DNA of 64,000 nucleotides from Caulobacteraceae bacterium (GCA_009773335.1 WRPF01000006.1:1-64000); one strand, 5' to 3'; shown: positions 16,300-24,738, numbered from the stretch's first letter. Notes: a model not told the origin generated them from the letters alone. Made by a program: numbers and translations.

Positions 16300-17703
16300 A
16301 TGGCGGACAATCTGGAGCGCGTCGCCGCCGACTCTTCGGCCGAAATCGCCGAAAAGGGCCGCTTCGAGGTCGATCCGCATTTCGTCACCCTGGTCACGGC
16401 CTCGGCCTACGAGCGCGACGCCCCGGAGCTGCGGCGGCTTCTCAAGGGCCTGCACCCCGCCGACCTCGCCGACGTCGTCGAGCAGTTGCCGGAGGAAGCG
16501 CTCAAGCGGCTCTTCCGCCTCATCGGCCCCGAGCTGCCCTCGGCCTTCCTCGCCGACGTCGAATGGGAAATCCGCGAGAAGGTTCTCGAACTGCTGCCCG
16601 CCGACTACGTCGGCCGCGCGCTCGGCGAACTCGACACCGACGACGCCGCCGCCGTCGCCGCCGACCTCGACGAGGACAAGCTCGAGCAGGCGCTCGCCGC
16701 CGCCGACGATGAGACGCGGCTCGCGGTCGAGCAGGGCCTTGCGGCGGATGAAGACACCGCCGGGCGCCTCATGCAGCGCGAGCTGGTGGCCGCGCCCGAA
16801 TTCTGGAGCGTAGGCGACGCCATCGACTACATGCGGTCCGACGAAACTGAACTGCCCGAGACGTTCTTTGAACTCTATGTGGTCGATCCGGGCTTCCGCC
16901 CCGTCGGCGCCGTGCCGCTCTCAACCCTGCTGAGGGCGGGCCGTGAAACGAAGCTCACTGAAATCATGCGGCCGCCGCAGGCGCTGATCAAGGCGGAGAT
17001 GGACCAGGAAGAGGTTGCATTCGTCTTCCAGAAATACCATCTCGCCTCAGCGCCGGTGGTCGATGAAGCGGGACGGCTGACGGGCGTGGTGACCATCGAT
17101 GACGTCGTGCACGTCATCAGCGATGAGAGCGAGGAAGACCTTCTCAAACTCTCGGGCGTCAGTGACGCCAACCAGTCGGACTCCGTTGCGAAATCGATCC
17201 GCGCGCGGGCGCCGTGGCTGGGGGTCAATCTCTTCACCGGCATCGCCTCGGCCAGCGTGATCGCGCTGTTCGGCGCCTCGATCGAGAAGGTGGTGGCGCT
17301 GGCGGTGCTGATGCCGATCGTGGCTTCGGTCGGCGGCAATGCAGGCACGCAGGCGCTGGCCGTCGCAGTGCGCGCGATCGCCTCGCGCGACCTCACCGCC
17401 GCCAACGCCTTCCGCCATATCTGGCGCGAACTGTTCACCGGCTTCTGCAACGGCCTGATGATGGCGCTGCTGCTCGCGCTCGTGGCCGGGGTCTGGTTCC
17501 GCAATCCCGGCATCAGTCTCGCGGTGGGACTGGCGGTGATCATCAACCTGACCGCCGCAGGCCTCGCCGGCATCCTCGTGCCGCTGACCCTGCGCCGTTT
17601 CGGGGCGGACCCGGCGGTGTCCTCCTCGGTCTTCGTCACCTTCGTGACAGACTTCACCGGCTTTCTGGGCTTTCTGGGTCTGGCGACGGTCATTCTCGGT
17701 TAA
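16300..17703 (+). CDS. mgtE: Magnesium transporter MgtE
   Basis: 467 residues. N-terminal helical domain ('LRRLLKGLHPADLADVVEQLPEEALKRLFRLI', residues 45-76), two CBS domains (about 145-265; 'VDEAGRLTGVVTIDDVVHVI'), then five membrane helices with 'MPIVASVGGNAGTQALAVAVRAI', the conserved pore signature. Imports Mg2+ at the inner membrane; the cytosolic domains close the channel when Mg2+ is high. No Mg2+ riboswitch was recognised in the 73 bp after the tRNA gene. Confidence 0.96.
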   Translation: MADNLERVAADSSAEIAEKGRFEVDPHFVTLVTASAYERDAPELRRLLKGLHPADLADVVEQLPEEALKRLFRLIGPELPSAFLADVEWEIREKVLELLPADYVGRALGELDTDDAAAVAADLDEDKLEQALAAADDETRLAVEQGLAADEDTAGRLMQRELVAAPEFWSVGDAIDYMRSDETELPETFFELYVVDPGFRPVGAVPLSTLLRAGRETKLTEIMRPPQALIKAEMDQEEVAFVFQKYHLASAPVVDEAGRLTGVVTIDDVVHVISDESEEDLLKLSGVSDANQSDSVAKSIRARAPWLGVNLFTGIASASVIALFGASIEKVVALAVLMPIVASVGGNAGTQALAVAVRAIASRDLTAANAFRHIWRELFTGFCNGLMMALLLALVAGVWFRNPGISLAVGLAVIINLTAAGLAGILVPLTLRRFGADPAVSSSVFVTFVTDFTGFLGFLGLATVILG

Positions 17704-17832
17704 TTCCCCCGGAAGGGGCGCCGGCGGCCCCGGACTTGCGTGGCGGGACGTGTCCCCTCGGGGACCATGTCCCAGTTTGATCTCCTGACGGAAAAATCCC
17801 GTCCGGGGACAGGAACGAAGGCCGGCAAGACC

Positions 17833-18747
17833 ATGAAGATGACCGTTTCGCCCGCAGGGCTTGCGCTTCTGAAGCGCCTCGAAGGTTTTCGCGCCGAAGC
17901 CGAGATCATGACCGATGGCCGCGCACTCGTCGGCCACGGTCACGTGCAGGCGTTGGCGCCCGCAGCGCCGGTCGGCGAGACCGAAGCGGAGGCTCTGCTG
18001 CGCCAGGATCTCGCGCCGGTCGAAGCCGCGATCACGTCGAAAGTCCTCGCGCCGCTGACGCAGGCGCAGTTCGATGCGCTCGCCTCCTTCGTCTTCTCCA
18101 TCGGCGTCGATGCGTTCGCAAAGAGCGATGTGCTGCGCCGACTGAATGCCGGCGAGCCGATCGCGGCAGCCTGTGCGATGGACGCGTGGCGCAAGAGCCG
18201 CGTGAACGGCGAACCGCAGGTGATCGACGCGCTGGTGCGCCGCCGTTCCGCCGAGCGCGCCATGTTCCTCATGCTCGACGAGCCGATCGCTGCGCCCTCG
18301 GCCTACGTCCGCGCCGAGATCGATCACGCGGCCTCGGTTCTCGGCGCCTCGCGCGTCGCTGCGATGCTGAGCCCGGCGGCCGCTGCGCCTTCCGCAACCC
18401 TTGACGAAGAAGCGCGCCGGCTCGCCGACATACTCGCCCGCGACCCCGCCACGGCGCACGCTCTGAAGGCGCCGCCCGCGCCCGAGATCGTGGACGACGA
18501 GCCGCTGGTGCTCACCCGGGTCGTGCACGCGCCGGTCAACACGGCCCGCGACGTCACGGGCCTCGCGCTTCTCGGCATCGCCGGGACGGGACTGTTTGCG
18601 GCGGGCCTCGTCTCGCTCAACCAGGACAACAGCGTGCTGTTCCTGCTGTTCACCGCGCCGGGCGTGGTGATGATGGCGGCGGCGGGCTGGCAGCTGCTGC
18701 GCGACCGGTTGAACCTGCGCTGGCCCACCAATCTGATGCAGGGCTGA
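17833..18747 (+). CDS. GH24-type lysozyme with C-terminal membrane anchor
   Basis: 304 residues from ATG 17833 (in-frame starts at 17740 and 17767 would add unstructured residues). Residues 5-150 match T4-lysozyme-like GH24: 'SPAGLALLKRLEGFRAE' with catalytic Glu17, 'MTDGRALVGHGHV' in place of the usual DxxGxxTIGYGH, 'LTQAQFDALASFVFSIG' and 'ALVRRRSAERAMFL'. An Ala-rich linker leads to two membrane helices (about 240-290, 'VTGLALLGIAGTGLFAAGLVSL', 'LFLLFTAPGVVMMAAAGWQLL'). No signal peptide or phage genes are present, so this looks like a chromosomal muramidase-like protein tethered to the membrane; which side the domain faces is unclear. Confidence 0.8.
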   Translation: MKMTVSPAGLALLKRLEGFRAEAEIMTDGRALVGHGHVQALAPAAPVGETEAEALLRQDLAPVEAAITSKVLAPLTQAQFDALASFVFSIGVDAFAKSDVLRRLNAGEPIAAACAMDAWRKSRVNGEPQVIDALVRRRSAERAMFLMLDEPIAAPSAYVRAEIDHAASVLGASRVAAMLSPAAAAPSATLDEEARRLADILARDPATAHALKAPPAPEIVDDEPLVLTRVVHAPVNTARDVTGLALLGIAGTGLFAAGLVSLNQDNSVLFLLFTAPGVVMMAAAGWQLLRDRLNLRWPTNLMQG

Positions 18748-18802
18748 CCCCGCGTTGCAGGGCTGACTTGTTCGCCTATTGGGGCGGGGCTAAGCCTTGC
18801 CC

Positions 18803-19969
18803 ATGCTCCGCAACACACCCCAACTCGACTTCGACCTCGGTGAAAACGCCGAGATGATCCGCGACCTCACGGCCCGTTTCGCCGACAACGAGATCGCGCC
18901 CATCGCCGATGAGATCGACAAGACCAACGAATTTCCGCGCCATCTCTGGCCGAAGATGGGCGAGCTCGGTCTGCACGGCATCACCGTGGAAGAGGAGTGG
19001 GGTGGCGCGGGCCTCGGCTATCTCGAACACGTGGTGGCGATGGAGGAAATCTCGCGCGCATCCGCGAGCGTCGGCCTCAGCTACGGCGCGCACTCCAATC
19101 TCTGCGTGAACCAGCTCAGGCGCTGGGGCACGCCCGCGCAGAAGACGAAATATCTCCCGAAGCTCATCAGCGGCGAACACGTCGGCTCATTGGCGATGAG
19201 CGAAGCGGGCGCGGGCAGCGATGTCGTCTCGATGCGGCTGAAGGCCGAGAAGAAGGGCGACCGCTACGTGCTCAACGGCACGAAGTTCTGGATCACCAAT
19301 TCCCCGCACGCCGATACGCTCGTCGTCTATGCGAAGACCGATCCCGATGCGGGCGCGAAGGGCATCACGGCGTTTCTCGTCGAGAAGGGTATGAAGGGAT
19401 TTTCGGTGTCGCCGAAGCTCGACAAGATCGGCATGCGTGGCAGCGATACGGCGGAGCTCGTGTTCGAGGACTGCGAAGTGCCGGCGGAAAACATCATGGG
19501 CCCGCTCAATGAAGGCGTGCGCGTGCTGATGAGCGGCCTCGACTATGAGCGCGCGGTGCTGGCGGCGGGACCGCTTGGCATCATGCAGGCGGCGCTCGAC
19601 GTGGTGGTGCCCTATATGAAGGAACGCAAGCAGTTCGGCCGCCCCATCGGCGAGTTCCAGCTGATGCAGGGCAAGCTCGCCGACATGTACGTCGCGCTCT
19701 CCACCTCGCGCGCCTATGTCTATGCGGTGGCGAAGGCGTGCGACGCTGGCAAGACCACGCGCAAGGATGCGGCGGGCGCGATTTTGTACGCAGCGGAGCA
19801 GGCGACGAAGGTCGCGCTTGAAGCCATCCAGGCCCTCGGCGGCAACGGTTACATCAACGACTATCCCACGGGGCGTTTGCTGCGGGACGCGAAGCTCTAC
19901 GAGATCGGCGCGGGGACGAGCGAGATACGCAGGTTCCTGATCGGGCGGGAGTTGATGAGTGAAGGCTGA
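18803..19969 (+). CDS. ivd: Isovaleryl-CoA dehydrogenase
   Basis: 388 residues from ATG 18803 (a TTG two codons upstream is possible). Acyl-CoA dehydrogenase with FAD-binding '[19 protein letters not shown]' and '[18 protein letters not shown]'. '[23 protein letters not shown]' places the catalytic Glu in the position peculiar to isovaleryl-CoA dehydrogenases, and '[34 protein letters not shown]' is the family C-terminus. Second step of leucine breakdown; a methylcrotonyl-CoA carboxylase subunit lies 11 kb away rather than adjacent. The next gene overlaps its 3' end by 11 bp. Confidence 0.93.
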   Translation: MLRNTPQLDFDLGENAEMIRDLTARFADNEIAPIADEIDKTNEFPRHLWPKMGELGLHGITVEEEWGGAGLGYLEHVVAMEEISRASASVGLSYGAHSNLCVNQLRRWGTPAQKTKYLPKLISGEHVGSLAMSEAGAGSDVVSMRLKAEKKGDRYVLNGTKFWITNSPHADTLVVYAKTDPDAGAKGITAFLVEKGMKGFSVSPKLDKIGMRGSDTAELVFEDCEVPAENIMGPLNEGVRVLMSGLDYERAVLAAGPLGIMQAALDVVVPYMKERKQFGRPIGEFQLMQGKLADMYVALSTSRAYVYAVAKACDAGKTTRKDAAGAILYAAEQATKVALEAIQALGGNGYINDYPTGRLLRDAKLYEIGAGTSEIRRFLIGRELMSEG

Positions 19970-20873
19970 TAAACGCGGTTACACGCTTCCGGAACTGAAG
20001 AGAGAAGTCGATGAGCTGTTCCTCAAGCAATATGACCCGTATGTATTTTTTCGGGCAGCTAGAATAGCTGAGGCGGCTTTTGACGAGCCCAGTTCTTTGG
20101 CCGCCATATTGGCAGAGGACACCCAGACGGCAGTTGAAAGCGCGCGACGCGAAATATTGCATTCGTCAGCGTCTTTGATTCACCAGTACAGATATTTTCA
20201 GGTTGAATCGATGTTGATGACGCTTGTCGCGAGCGCTCACCCGGAGAAGCCGTTCCTCTACACTCTCAAAAAACTGCGCGGAGACAAGTGGGATAGAGCC
20301 ATTTCGGATTTCGCCGCAGGCCAAGTCCCGCAGGGTCATTCGATTGTTTTCAAAGGCGTGACGCAATCTTTCAGCAACTGGGTAGATTGCACGCTTTTCA
20401 ATGCGGTTGGCGTTGAACAGAAGGAAGAACTGGAAGCGCTCAAGGACTTCATTGTTCAGGAGGCCAAGTTCCTAACGTCGCGCAAGAGCTTCAATGCGTT
20501 TAAGCACGGCTTGCGACTGATCTCTGGTCCCATGGACGTCCGCATCATCCCGGAAGGTTCGCCAGATGGCGCTGGAATATCACTCTCCGGCGAATACGCT
20601 GTACACTGGCTTGATTGGGAAAGCAGTGGACCAGACGAATACTCGTATCGAACATCCACCAAAGCGATTGATCCCGGGTTTGATATTCGTCGGATTGGCG
20701 TTGCTGCGGATTTGATGCGCGTTTGGAAGGAACGTCGAACCGTTGAGGCCAGAGCCGGGCTGCTCGAGATAAAAGTTCCGTCCATCCCATCAGGGCACGG
20801 GCCAACAAATCAATTTTCATTCAAGATTGGTTTGGAGTTCGCGAAAGGTGGTGGCGAAGAGCGTGGCAGCTAG
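19959..20873 (+). CDS. Unknown protein, low-GC gene
   Basis: 304 residues from a GTG that overlaps the ivd 3' end. I do not recognise the family. It is soluble, with a helical N-terminal half ('[35 protein letters not shown]', '[26 protein letters not shown]') and an '[14 protein letters not shown]' segment that resembles HEPN-like or abortive-infection helical proteins only loosely. Base composition and codon use (ATT, TTT, AAA, AGA common) are clearly lower in GC than flanking genes, which suggests transfer. It borders the accessory pocket at 20.9-22.8 kb. Confidence 0.7.
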   Translation: MKADKRGYTLPELKREVDELFLKQYDPYVFFRAARIAEAAFDEPSSLAAILAEDTQTAVESARREILHSSASLIHQYRYFQVESMLMTLVASAHPEKPFLYTLKKLRGDKWDRAISDFAAGQVPQGHSIVFKGVTQSFSNWVDCTLFNAVGVEQKEELEALKDFIVQEAKFLTSRKSFNAFKHGLRLISGPMDVRIIPEGSPDGAGISLSGEYAVHWLDWESSGPDEYSYRTSTKAIDPGFDIRRIGVAADLMRVWKERRTVEARAGLLEIKVPSIPSGHGPTNQFSFKIGLEFAKGGGEERGS

Positions 20874-20921
20874 AATACTTCTCTAGCGGCTCCGGTGCGT
20901 CTTTTAACGCCTCTCTCGACA

Positions 20922-20989
20922 GCAGTAACGCCGCCCCGGTTTCCCGGAGCGGTGTCCATTGTGGGACCGCGAGGCGATCCATCCTTCGA
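20922..20989. repeat. Direct repeat R1 bounding accessory pocket
   Basis: 68 nt matching R2 (22527-22590) with about four substitutions and a 4-nt insertion. Contains the hairpin-forming GCCGCCCCGG ... CCGGAGCGG and GGACCGCGAGGCGATCC. The region between the two repeats (about 1.6 kb) carries small accessory genes. Confidence 0.8.
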
Positions 20990-21025
20990 GTTGAAATCCG
21001 CCCGCCAACGGACTATGTTCCCAGC

Positions 21026-21205
21026 ATGACCAGCAAGCACGCGCAGCAACCCTCGAAGGATCCCGGCCCCGGCCGTTTCCGCACGGATGGCGGGCGGATG
21101 CTCATGAAGCCGGTGGCGGGCGGCGCGCTCTCCGTGCGCGAGATCGACAAGGCTTGGGAGAAGGTCTGGTCGGAAAAGGACGTCACGCCGAAGCGCAAGA
21201 AGTAG
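21026..21205 (+). CDS. Small basic protein, 59 aa, upstream partner of deoxyribosyltransferase/TIR-like gene
   Basis: ATG 21026 to TAG 21205. Hydrophilic and charged, with a short predicted helix 'LSVREIDKAWEKVWSEKD' and basic tail 'PKRKK'. No family recognised. Its stop lies 9 nt before the next gene's start, so the two are probably co-transcribed. A very small gene directly ahead of a probable nucleotide-processing enzyme could be an antitoxin, adaptor or regulator; that is inference only. Confidence 0.55.
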   Translation: MTSKHAQQPSKDPGPGRFRTDGGRMLMKPVAGGALSVREIDKAWEKVWSEKDVTPKRKK

Positions 21206-21214
21206 CGCTGCGCG

Positions 21215-21829
21215 ATGGGGGATGCGGGCGGCAGGCAGGTTTTCATCAACTGCCCGTTCTCGGACGACTACCGCCCGATGTTCGAGGCGATCGTCTTCGC
21301 CGTTGTAGACTGCGGTTTCGTTCCCCGGTGCGCGCTCGAGGCGGACGACGCGGGCGAAGTGCGGTTCGAGAAAATCATCCGCATCATCCGCGCGTGCGAC
21401 TTCGGCGTTCACGACATCTCGATGATGGATCGCGACCCGCACACGGGTCTTGCGTGGCTGAACATGAGTTTTGAACTCGGGCTCTTTCTGGGAGCGCGGC
21501 GCTTCGGCGGCGCCCGGCAGAAAACGAAAGTGTCGCTGATCCTCGACAGCGACAGGTTCCGTTATCAGCGCGCCATCTCCGACATCGCCGGGCAGGACAT
21601 CCGCGCTCACGGCGGCGATCCGGCGCGCGCCATCGCGCATGTGCGCGACTGGTTGCAGGTTGCGGCCAATGAAGCGGACATTCCCGGAGGCGGCGCGATC
21701 GCTACGCGCTACCGCCGCTTTCAGGCCGATCTTCCCGCCTTCTGCGAAGCGATCAGCCTCGATCCGGAAACGCTCACGTTCATCGACCTGTCCAAGGCCA
21801 TCGCGCGCTGGCTGAAGGGGCGGACCTGA
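21215..21829 (+). CDS. Nucleoside deoxyribosyltransferase/TIR-like protein
   Basis: 204 residues. 'QVFINCPFSDDYRPMFEAIVFAVVDCGFVPRCALEADDAGEVRFEKIIRIIRACDFGVHDIS' belongs to a widespread uncharacterised bacterial family; the order of strand, helix, 'DISMMDRDPHTGLAWLNMSFELGLFLG' and 'GQDIRAHGG' resembles the nucleoside 2-deoxyribosyltransferase fold, where the Glu of an (F/W)ELG motif is catalytic, and the related TIR/SEFIR folds. Known members of those folds cleave nucleoside or NAD glycosidic bonds, some in phage defence. Activity here is inferred, not shown. Co-directional with the 59-aa gene and within direct repeats R1/R2. Confidence 0.65.
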   Translation: MGDAGGRQVFINCPFSDDYRPMFEAIVFAVVDCGFVPRCALEADDAGEVRFEKIIRIIRACDFGVHDISMMDRDPHTGLAWLNMSFELGLFLGARRFGGARQKTKVSLILDSDRFRYQRAISDIAGQDIRAHGGDPARAIAHVRDWLQVAANEADIPGGGAIATRYRRFQADLPAFCEAISLDPETLTFIDLSKAIARWLKGRT

Positions 21830-21875
21830 CAGCAATGACGCCGCCCCGGCGTGCTTTGACTCGCTGTCTGCTCGG

Positions 21876-21945
21876 CCCCGGCGAAAGCCGGGGACCATGA
21901 TCAACTGCGCGCCTTGAGATATGGGCCCCGATTTTCATCGGGGCC
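21876..21945 (+). terminator. Two tandem hairpins after the deoxyribosyltransferase-like gene
   Basis: CCCCGGC-GAAA-GCCGGGG (21876-21893) and GGCCCCGAT-TTTC-ATCGGGGCC (21924-21945), both perfect. Neither has a T-run, but together they separate the upstream pair from the LexA-box gene. The sequence AATGACGCCGCCCCGG just before (21835-21850) resembles part of R1/R2. Confidence 0.5.
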
Positions 21946-22042
21946 GAGCGCTGCGAGCGTCATTCAAATCGAGAGCCGCTCCAACGTCGCCCCGGCGCGG
22001 CGTTCATTGCTGGACCTTTCGGGAAATTCACTTGCGGATAAG

Positions 22043-22057
22043 GAACAAAACGGGAAC
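22043..22057 (+). promoter_or_regulatory. LexA (SOS) box, alphaproteobacterial type
   Basis: GAAC-AAAACGG-GAAC, an exact GAAC-N7-GAAC, equivalent to the GTTC-N7-GTTC operator described for LexA of alphaproteobacteria. It ends 30 nt before a GTG start that has a strong ribosome-binding site. Confidence 0.65.
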
Positions 22058-22087
22058 AAACGACGCAGGTTTCTGAAGGAGGCAAGC

Positions 22088-22414
22088 GTGTTGGCGTTTC
22101 TTGTGGGTCTGGTTCTGGCGGTCTGGGGGCTCCTGCATCTGCGGGCGGCGTCCGGGCGCGGCCGTCCGGTCCCCGCCGCCGCGCACGCCCTCCCGCAGAC
22201 GATCTCGCGCGACGTCGGTGTCCGGCGGTCCTTTTCCCATGCGTCGCGCGCGCCGGGTCTGTTGTGTGAGCGGACCTCTGTCACTCATCCGCGTCGCAAG
22301 CGTCGCTTCCCCGGAGCACGGGCCATCAGGCCCGCTTCCTGGTCCCCCTCGGGGTCGGGAAGGGAGCACGTGCGGGCGCACGATTTCATGAGGATGGTTG
22401 TCTTGCGGGCGTGA
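22088..22414 (+). CDS. Putative SOS-regulated small membrane protein
   Basis: A GTG at 22088 preceded by GAAGGAGG five nt upstream, and by a LexA box. The first 18 residues ('MLAFLVGLVLAVWGLLHL') form one membrane helix; the remaining 90 are basic and low in complexity and overlap repeat-like sequence, so the true protein may be shorter or frameshifted. In Caulobacter, DNA damage induces tiny single-helix membrane inhibitors of division (SidA); this gene has the same layout but no evident sequence match. Function is inferred from operator and topology only. Confidence 0.42.
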   Translation: MLAFLVGLVLAVWGLLHLRAASGRGRPVPAAAHALPQTISRDVGVRRSFSHASRAPGLLCERTSVTHPRRKRRFPGARAIRPASWSPSGSGREHVRAHDFMRMVVLRA

Positions 22415-22526
22415 CGGCCTGCGGTTTCGGTCGAGTGCAGGCGTGCCCGGCGCGGCGTCGTTCTTTCAGAGGCGATTCCGCGGGTGCATCGGCGCGCGCC
22501 GGACGCTGCGCGCGGGGAGGCCAAAA

Positions 22527-22590
22527 GCAATAACGCCGCCCCGGTTCCCCGGAGCGGCGTCCATTGTCGGACCGCGAGGCGATCCTTCGA
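22527..22590. repeat. Direct repeat R2 bounding accessory pocket
   Basis: Second copy of R1 (20922-20989). On the minus strand its ACGCCGCTCCGG-GGAA-CCGGGGCGGCGT hairpin (one mismatch) is followed by TTATTGCTTTT, so here it can act as an intrinsic terminator. The stretch 22415-22526 shows nothing recognisable. Confidence 0.8.
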
Positions 22591-22704
22591 CCCACGTGGC
22601 GCTGGTTAAGCGCGGAAACCTCGGAAGGAGGTCCAGGTCGAGCGGGCTGCCTCTGGCGAGCGACGATGAGACACTGGATCACCTCCTTCCGGTTGTTGAA
22701 GACT
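22528..22704 (-). ncRNA. Candidate small RNA with 16S-complementary super Shine-Dalgarno
   Basis: On the minus strand: a TTGCAA -35 (22733-22738) and TACATT -10 (22711-22716) spaced 16 nt, then CGGAAGGAGGTGATCCAG (22691-22674), whose last 15 nt are an exact complement of the 3' end of 16S rRNA (CTGGATCACCTCCTT). An 11-nt partner (22622-22632) can pair with it to form a stem closing about 48 nt. The transcript would end at the R2 hairpin with its T-rich tail, about 175 nt long. I know no family that matches. Confidence 0.42.
22606..22674 (-). CDS. Candidate 22-residue leader peptide inside the small RNA
   Basis: GTG at 22674 to TAA at 22606, with AGGAGG seven nt upstream. The peptide is basic ('MSHRRSPEAARS...'). 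Its last third is encoded by the sequence that pairs with its own ribosome-binding site, the layout of a translation-regulated leader, but no larger gene follows on this strand. May be fortuitous. Confidence 0.25.
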   Translation of the reverse strand: MSHRRSPEAARSTWTSFRGFRA

Positions 22705-22773
22705 GAGCAAAATGTAGGGCGCTTCGCCCCGGTTGCAAAGGCCGCGCTGCAGATGCGCGAGTGGGCGCCGAAT

Positions 22774-24693
22774 TTATCGCCCGAACGGCCAGCCGAAACG
22801 CCGCTGCGGCTTGACCGGCGTCAGCGGCAGTTCGCTCCACGCCTTCACGCGCTCGCCCAGGATGTCGAGCGGCAGCGCGCCGTCGCCGAGCACGGTGTCG
22901 TGGAAGCCCTTGATGTCGAAATGCTCGCCGCGCGCGAGCTTGGCCTCCTCGCGGAGACGCAGGATTTCCATCTGCCCGATCATGTACGCCGTCGCCTGGC
23001 CGGGCATGACGATGTAGCGGTCAATGTCCTTGCGCGCCTGCGGTTCGTCGCCGGGCTGGTTGGCGAGCACATAGTCGATCGCCTGCTGGCGCGGCCATTT
23101 CTTGTGATGCAGCCCTGTGTCGACGACGAGGCGGATCGCGCGGCGCAGTTCGAGGACGAGGCGTCCGAAGTCCGAATAGGGATCTTCGTAGGCGCCCATC
23201 TCCCGCGCGAGGCGTTCACAGTAGAGGCCCCATCCCTCGGAATACGCCGTGTAGCCGCCGAAACGACGGAAGCGCGGAATGCCTTCGAGCTCCTGCGCGA
23301 TGGCGATCTGCATGTGATGGCCGGGAATGCCTTCGTGGTAGGCGAGCGCTTCGAGCTGATAGAGCGGCAGCGCCTTCATGTTGAAGGTGTTGGCATAGTA
23401 GATGCCCGGCCGCGAACCATCCGGGGCGGGGCGGTTGTAGAAGGCCAGGCCCGCCGACTGTTCACGCCAGTCCTCCACCGCGCGCACTTCAAGTTGCGCC
23501 TTCGGCAGGCGGCCGAACCAGTCGGGCAGCTTCAGGCGCATCGCTTCGATGGCGGCGGCGGCCTTCTCGACGTAGGCGCGTTTTCCTTCCGGCGTATCGG
23601 CTTCGTAGAAGCGCTGGTCGGTTTCCATGAACTCGAAGAAGGCCTTGAGGTCGCCCGTGAAGTTCACGCGCGTCATGATCGCGCGCATCTCGCCGTGCAG
23701 GCGCGCGACCTGCGCAAGGCCGATCGCGTGGATCTCGTCGCCGGTGAGCTTCGTGGTCGTCTGCCGTTCGAGCAGGCTCGTGTAATAGGCGCCGCCCTCG
23801 GGCAGGCGCCACACGCCGTCGTCCGTCCCCGTGCGGCCCTTGTGGTCTTCGAGCATGGCGATGACAGCTTCGTAGGCGGGCCGCACGCTGTCGCGCAGCG
23901 CGGTCTGCGCCTTCTGCAGCAGCGCGATCTTTGCGTCGTCCGGCGCGTCGAGTGCACGCACTTTCTTCAGCGCATCGCCCCACAGCGGGCTTTGAGATCC
24001 TGTTGGCGCCGCGTCGGGTTTCACAAGCGCCGCGAGCTGCGTGTCGGAGATTGCGGTCACGCCGAACGGCGCGCCGGTGATGATGTTGCGCGCGCCGGGG
24101 ATCGAATAGTCGTAGACGAACGCGGGCATCAGTATGCCGACCTCCGCAGAGGCTTCGTTCAGCACGATCTGCTGGCGCAAGTACGGCCCGAGACCCTCAA
24201 GGCGGCTCACATAGGATTCCGCGTCCGCCAGCGATTCCACCTTGTGCTGGTTCAGCAGGAACGTGACCGCGCCCTGGTGCACGCCGTTCATCTGGTCGAA
24301 GCGGTAGCGCCAGCGCCGCCATTTGTGCGCTTCCACGGCGCGGGCGTGCTCGGCCTCGAAGAGACGGAACGAGAGCGCGCCGCCTTGCGTCAGCAGGGCG
24401 GGGTCGAAGCGGGTCTTCATCTCGCCCACGCGGGCGGCTGCGATGGCGAGGTCCGCGTCGGCATGGGCGTCGGAGACGTCGTCCCAGCGGTCGTAACCGC
24501 GCCGGTCGCCGAGGCTGGTGGCGAGCTGCGGCGAGCGCACGATCCGCTCCTCGAAGACCTCCTCGAAGAACGCGTCGAGCTTTGCTGTGTGTGCCAGCAC
24601 GTCCGCCGCGCGGGGCCGCCGGTCGCCCAGCGCACACCCCGATACCGCCAGCAGGCCCGCGCCAGCCAGAAGCACATTGCGTCTCGTCGTCAT
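22774..24693 (-). CDS. DUF885-family peptidase-like lipoprotein
   Basis: 639 residues from ATG 24693, which has AGGAG at good spacing; an upstream ATG (24738) overlaps a CtrA half-site. N-terminus 'TTRRNVLLAGAGLLAVSGC' has a twin-arginine-like start and a lipobox ending in Cys, so it is probably a membrane-anchored periplasmic lipoprotein. The DUF885 hallmark 'EALAYHEGIPGHHMQIAIAQEL' (HExxxxHH) and 'AYSEGWGLYCERLAREMG' suggest a zinc-dependent carboxypeptidase-like enzyme. It is divergent from fliQ, with a CtrA half-site between them. Confidence 0.86.
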   Translation of the reverse strand: MTTRRNVLLAGAGLLAVSGCALGDRRPRAADVLAHTAKLDAFFEEVFEERIVRSPQLATSLGDRRGYDRWDDVSDAHADADLAIAAARVGEMKTRFDPALLTQGGALSFRLFEAEHARAVEAHKWRRWRYRFDQMNGVHQGAVTFLLNQHKVESLADAESYVSRLEGLGPYLRQQIVLNEASAEVGILMPAFVYDYSIPGARNIITGAPFGVTAISDTQLAALVKPDAAPTGSQSPLWGDALKKVRALDAPDDAKIALLQKAQTALRDSVRPAYEAVIAMLEDHKGRTGTDDGVWRLPEGGAYYTSLLERQTTTKLTGDEIHAIGLAQVARLHGEMRAIMTRVNFTGDLKAFFEFMETDQRFYEADTPEGKRAYVEKAAAAIEAMRLKLPDWFGRLPKAQLEVRAVEDWREQSAGLAFYNRPAPDGSRPGIYYANTFNMKALPLYQLEALAYHEGIPGHHMQIAIAQELEGIPRFRRFGGYTAYSEGWGLYCERLAREMGAYEDPYSDFGRLVLELRRAIRLVVDTGLHHKKWPRQQAIDYVLANQPGDEPQARKDIDRYIVMPGQATAYMIGQMEILRLREEAKLARGEHFDIKGFHDTVLGDGALPLDILGERVKAWSELPLTPVKPQRRFGWPFGR

Positions 24694-24730
24694 CCCCGAC
24701 TCCTGCCAATCGTCCAACGGCAAGGTTTCA

Positions 24731-24738
24731 TTAACCAT
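24731..24738. promoter_or_regulatory. CtrA half-site upstream of fliQ
   Basis: TTAACCAT, 50 bp before the fliQ start. In Caulobacter the fliQ/fliR promoter is a CtrA target; only a half-site can be seen here. Confidence 0.45.

Noticed and set aside
17833..18747. Prophage endolysin
   Set aside because: No holin, structural or integrase genes are nearby, composition is normal and the protein has C-terminal membrane helices.
22674..22688. Fragment of a 16S rRNA gene
   Set aside because: Only the last 15 nt match; sequence upstream shows no 16S helix 45 or other rRNA similarity.
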